Shown here piece by piece: positions 58,413-61,553 of a DNA stretch of 61,553 nt. How positions within the stretch are numbered: the first letter of the stretch is position 1; each line of letters begins with the position of its first letter. Position numbers and translations under genes: made by a program. The notes below the pieces were generated by a model. That model was given only the letters and a program-made list of their open reading frames with translations. It did not search any database and had not been told where the DNA came from. The stretch is from Salegentibacter agarivorans (GTDB lineage Bacteria > Bacteroidota > Bacteroidia > Flavobacteriales > Flavobacteriaceae): assembly GCF_900113135.1 (NCBI RefSeq), contig NZ_FOOH01000024.1, positions 1-61,553 of the forward strand, in the 5' to 3' direction.

Positions 58413-61166
58413 ATGGCTGAAGCAAAAACAATGCGACTAAACAAAGTATTACGTGAATTCAATATTTCGTTAGACCGGGCTGTAGAATTTTTAAATTCTA
58501 AGGGTCACGATATTGAGGCGCGTCCTACTACCAAAATCTCATCCGAAGTTTATCAGGTGCTTTCTGATGAATTTGAGACCGATAAGTCTAAGAAAGTCGA
58601 GTCTAAAGAAGTTGGTGAGGAAAAAAGAAAGGAGAAGGAAGAATTGCGTTTAGCAAGAGAAAGAGAGCTCGAAGAAAAGCGCAAAGCCGAGGAGAAGAAA
58701 GAGGACGAGAAGCGCAAAGAAGAGGCAGTTACTGCCAGAGCTAAATTAGCCGGTCCTAAAAAAGTAGGTAAAATAGACCTGGATAAAAAACCAGAGAAAA
58801 AAGCCGAAAAAGAAGAGGAGAAACCAGCGCCAGCCGAATCTAAGCAGCCAGAGGAAGCTAAAAAGCCTGAAGCCGAAATAGAAAAGCCTGAACCTCAAAA
58901 ACCTATAGAAGAAGCACCTTCTAAAGAGGAGAAAAAGCCCGAAGAAGTTTCTAAAAAAGAGGAAACTCATTCAGAAAAAGAAGAAGAGCCTAAAGAGGCT
59001 GAGTCAATGACTCATAAAACTAATTATACCAAACTTAACGGCCCTAACTTTACCGGAAAGAAAATTGACCTTTCTCAATTTAAAAAACCGGAAAAGAAGA
59101 AAGACGAAAAGAAAGCTGCCGAGGAGAAGAAGGAGAAAGAAAAGCGTAAAAAGCGTCGTCGTAGAATTAGTAAAGATGTGAAGCCTGGAGCTTCAAATCA
59201 GGGTGGTGGTAAGAAAGGAGCCCCTAGAAAAAGAGCTAAACCTATTACTAAAGAAGAGCCTAGCGAAGAAGAAGTTCAAAAGCAGGTTAGAGAAACCCTT
59301 GAAAAACTTCAGGGTAAATCTGGTAAAGGTAAAGGAGCTAAATATAGAAGAGATAAAAGAGATCAACACCGTCAACGTTCAGAAGACGATCTTGCACAGC
59401 AGGAAACAGATAGTAAAATCCTTAAGGTTACAGAGTTTGTAACCGTAAGTGAAGTTGCTACGATGATGGATGTGCCGGTAACGAAAGTAATTTCGGCCTG
59501 TATGTCTCTTGGAATGATGGTAACGATGAATCAGCGTTTAGATGCTGAAACACTTTCTATTGTTGCAGATGAATTTGGGTACGAAGTAGACTTTGTAACT
59601 GCAGATATTGAGGAAACAGTAGAAGAAGTTCCTGAAAATCCTGAAGATCTTGAAGAAAGAGCGCCAATTGTAACTGTAATGGGTCACGTAGACCACGGTA
59701 AAACTTCTTTGCTGGATTATATTCGTAAAGAAAATGTTATTGCCGGGGAAAGCGGGGGTATTACACAGCATATTGGAGCCTACGGTGTAGAGCTTAAAAA
59801 CGGTCAAAAAATGACCTTCCTGGATACTCCTGGTCACGAAGCCTTTACGGCGATGCGTGCCCGTGGTGCACAGATAACAGATATCGCGATTATTGTAATC
59901 GCTGCAGATGATGATGTAATGCCGCAAACCAAAGAGGCTATTTCTCACGCCCAGGCTGCCGGTGTTCCTATCGTCTTTGCTATCAATAAATCTGATTTGC
60001 CAACGGCGAATCCAGAGAAAATTAAAGAAAAACTGGCAGGGATGAACTTGCTTGTTGAAGACTGGGGTGGTAAGGTTCAGTCGCACGATATATCAGCTAA
60101 AACAGGAATGGGAGTTGAAGAACTTCTTGAGAAAGTTTTGCTGGAATCTGAAATTCTTGAATTAAAAGCTAATCCGTCTAAAACTGCAACAGGTACCGTA
60201 GTAGAGGCTTTCCTTGATAAAGGTAGAGGTTATGTAGCTACCATTATTGTGCAGGCGGGAACCTTAAAAATTGGAGACTATGTATTAGCAGGTCGCCATA
60301 GCGGTAAGGTGAAAGCGATGCACGATGAACGTGGACACGAGGTTAAAGAAGCAGGACCAGCAACGCCGGTTTCTATTCTTGGACTTGATGGTGCGCCGCA
60401 AGCGGGTGATAAGTTTAAAGTGATGACAGATGAGCGTGAAGCTAAAGATATCGCTGCTAAACGAACTCAGTTGCAACGTGAGCAGAGTGTTAGAACTCAG
60501 CGTCATATTACCCTTGATGAAATTGGACGTAGAATTGCTTTAGGTGACTTTAAAGAGCTTAATATTATCCTTAAAGGTGATGTGGATGGTTCTGTAGAAG
60601 CCTTAACCGATAGCTTCCTTAAATTATCTACTGAAGAAATTCAGGTAAATATTATTCATAAAGGAGTAGGTGCTATTACCGAAAGTGATGTGTTACTTGC
60701 CTCGGCGTCAGATGCGGTAATTATTGGATTTAACGTACGTCCTGCTGGAAATGCAAGACAGGTAGCCGATAAAGAAGAAATTGATATCAGAACTTACTCG
60801 ATTATATACGATGCAATCAACGATCTTAAAGATGCGATGGAAGGAATGCTTTCTCCAGAGCTTAAAGAAGAGATCACTGGTACTGCAGAGATTAGAGAAA
60901 CCTTTAAGATTTCTAAAGTAGGAACTATTGCAGGTTGTATGGTTACTTCCGGTAAAATCTACAGAAGTTCTGGAATACGTTTAATTCGTGAAGGAGTAGT
61001 GGTGTATACCGGCGAACTTGCTTCTTTAAAACGTTTTAAAGACGATGTTAAAGAAGTAGCCAAAGGTTACGATTGTGGTATCCAGGTTAAGAATTACAAC
61101 GATATTAAAGAAGGGGATGTTATAGAATCATTCCGTGAAGTAGAAGTGAAAAAGAAACTTAAATAA
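58413..61166 (+). CDS. infB: Translation initiation factor IF-2
   Basis: 917 residues. An IF2_N module at 1-50, a long Lys/Glu-rich and Pro-containing linker (about 55-330), a second IF2_N at about 340-390, then the GTPase with G1 '[14 protein letters not shown]', G3 'DTPGHEAF', G4 'NKSD', followed by domains II and the C-terminal fMet-tRNA binding part. It delivers initiator tRNA to the ribosome. The linker is rich in KKE/EEK repeats with low complexity. The operon ends in a terminator. Confidence 0.97.
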   Translation: MAEAKTMRLNKVLREFNISLDRAVEFLNSKGHDIEARPTTKISSEVYQVLSDEFETDKSKKVESKEVGEEKRKEKEELRLARERELEEKRKAEEKKEDEKRKEEAVTARAKLAGPKKVGKIDLDKKPEKKAEKEEEKPAPAESKQPEEAKKPEAEIEKPEPQKPIEEAPSKEEKKPEEVSKKEETHSEKEEEPKEAESMTHKTNYTKLNGPNFTGKKIDLSQFKKPEKKKDEKKAAEEKKEKEKRKKRRRRISKDVKPGASNQGGGKKGAPRKRAKPITKEEPSEEEVQKQVRETLEKLQGKSGKGKGAKYRRDKRDQHRQRSEDDLAQQETDSKILKVTEFVTVSEVATMMDVPVTKVISACMSLGMMVTMNQRLDAETLSIVADEFGYEVDFVTADIEETVEEVPENPEDLEERAPIVTVMGHVDHGKTSLLDYIRKENVIAGESGGITQHIGAYGVELKNGQKMTFLDTPGHEAFTAMRARGAQITDIAIIVIAADDDVMPQTKEAISHAQAAGVPIVFAINKSDLPTANPEKIKEKLAGMNLLVEDWGGKVQSHDISAKTGMGVEELLEKVLLESEILELKANPSKTATGTVVEAFLDKGRGYVATIIVQAGTLKIGDYVLAGRHSGKVKAMHDERGHEVKEAGPATPVSILGLDGAPQAGDKFKVMTDEREAKDIAAKRTQLQREQSVRTQRHITLDEIGRRIALGDFKELNIILKGDVDGSVEALTDSFLKLSTEEIQVNIIHKGVGAITESDVLLASASDAVIIGFNVRPAGNARQVADKEEIDIRTYSIIYDAINDLKDAMEGMLSPELKEEITGTAEIRETFKISKVGTIAGCMVTSGKIYRSSGIRLIREGVVVYTGELASLKRFKDDVKEVAKGYDCGIQVKNYNDIKEGDVIESFREVEVKKKLK

Positions 61167-61186
61167 TTAAGTTTACTCTTAAATAG

Positions 61187-61214
61187 AAAAAAGCGGCTAT
61201 AGGGCCGCTTTTTT
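61187..61214 (+). terminator. Terminator of rimP-nusA-infB
   Basis: AAGCGGC/GCCGCTT stem with a 6-nt loop and six T, 20 nt after the infB stop. The group II intron-like sequence begins just after it. Confidence 0.93.
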
Positions 61215-61216
61215 GT

Positions 61217-61553
61217 TTGCCCTGCATGCAAACAATTCCGAGGCTTGAAAGAAAGCCCGCTCACCTGATCGGAGGGAAGAGCAATGTAAAGTCAAGTGCG
61301 TCACTGGCAACGGTGGTGTGTGAAGGAAGACCTAGCAAGTTAGTGGAACATAGAGAAATCGAACCGATTCTGGCATATATTGGGGGTAAGGTTGCAAAAA
61401 GTGCCGATGCCCAAAATCCGAATAGCAATATATGTTAAAACGGATGGCTTCACTAACAGGAATGTTTGCTTAACGGGGGAAGCCTGATTATTCGCCTTTC
61501 CAGGCTAAGCAGAAACAAGTCGAGAGACAAGGATTTGTTATGGAAAATCAGGT
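61217..61553 (+). mobile_element. Probable group II intron 5' region and start of its ORF
   Basis: This stretch after the infB terminator has no gene signature of its own but looks like a structured intron domain I: many short stems, a GTGCG motif at 61299 as found at group II intron 5' ends, and an ATG at 61540 opening 'MENQ', consistent with the start of a reverse transcriptase. The window ends there. The exact 5' splice site cannot be fixed. The call rests partly on the presence of an intron 3' end at the other edge of the window, so confidence is moderate. Confidence 0.55.

Noticed and set aside
59538-60086. 182-residue minus-strand ORF inside infB
   Set aside because: Mirror frame of the conserved GTPase region; no independent signature.
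61215-61233. GTTTGC/GCAAAC inverted repeat after the infB terminator as a transposon end
   Set aside because: Too short, no transposase or target duplication visible; more likely local RNA structure or intron target context.
61217-61438. A 73-residue ORF after infB
   Set aside because: No protein-like pattern; it lies in sequence that looks like structured intron RNA.
1-61553. CRISPR arrays, tRNA or rRNA genes
   Set aside because: No regularly spaced repeats and no cloverleaf or rRNA segments were seen on either strand by eye.

Overview
The window is about 61.5 kb of a chromosome from a member of the Bacteroidota, almost certainly family Flavobacteriaceae. The evidence is the gliding genes gldE and gldD, many promoters of the Bacteroidota form TAnnTTTG with few Shine-Dalgarno sites, DUF4199, DUF3098 and DUF3127 proteins, an L21 with a helical C-terminal extension, a TonB receptor with a carboxypeptidase-like N-terminal domain, and short palindromic repeats of the type scattered in flavobacterial genomes. 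A complete seven-subunit Mrp Na+/H+ antiporter suggests a marine or saline habitat. No rRNA, tRNA, CRISPR array, prophage or plasmid region was found.

Layout. 1-467: 3' end of a group II intron (maturase C-terminus plus domains V and VI). 467-1185: XRE regulator and DUF2975 membrane protein. 1436-7241: mrpABCDEFG operon. 7243-7686: MgtC-like protein. 7721-16323: biotin locus (bioF, DUF2007, bioD, bioA, SET-domain protein, ketoacyl synthase, bioB, two FIH-like JmjC/cupin dioxygenases). 16372-19097: recX, RNase G, a 29-residue basic peptide, HU. 19241-22797: mutY, ssb, gldE, gldD. 22902-28453: DMT transporter, small membrane proteins, an M16 protease pair. 28557-29803: rplU, rpmA, DUF2007. 29942-32663: ahcY, a phosphopantetheinyl transferase and a GGGP synthase. 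32824-36191: thiamine-binding protein, PnuC-type transporter, NadR-like P-loop kinase, DUF4301 and ArfB. 36633-41155: secreted small protein, NtrC-type regulator and hybrid kinase, with candidate small RNAs. 41335-43922: TPP riboswitch and TonB receptor. 43969-50488: lipoprotein, greA, HIT, thioesterase, sensor kinase, flavin reductase, DUF3127, aat, tag, TonB-like protein. 50519-56491: truB, uppP, DUF3098, several small or uncharacterised genes and a universal stress protein. 56651-61166: rimP-nusA-infB. 61217-61553: apparent 5' end of a second group II intron.

How genes work together. The biotin genes cover every step after pimeloyl-thioester, but no bioC, bioH, bioG, bioW or bioI lies here. 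Their place in the cluster is taken by a ketoacyl synthase with an intact Cys-His-His triad, a SET-type methyltransferase and two 2-oxoglutarate dioxygenase-like proteins. This is the most interesting combination in the window. Thiamine uptake appears at two places: a TPP-controlled outer-membrane receptor, and a thiamine-binding protein with a PnuC-type permease and a NadR-like kinase. Information-processing genes (rimP-nusA-infB, greA, rplU) share a leader design: a TAnnTTTG promoter, then a compact hairpin, ending in a U-run at rimP and greA, then the start codon.

Limits: all calls are by reading motifs and gene order. No database search was run, and family names are from recognition of conserved motifs. 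Several starts are non-ATG (TTG or GTG) and were chosen by where homology begins.
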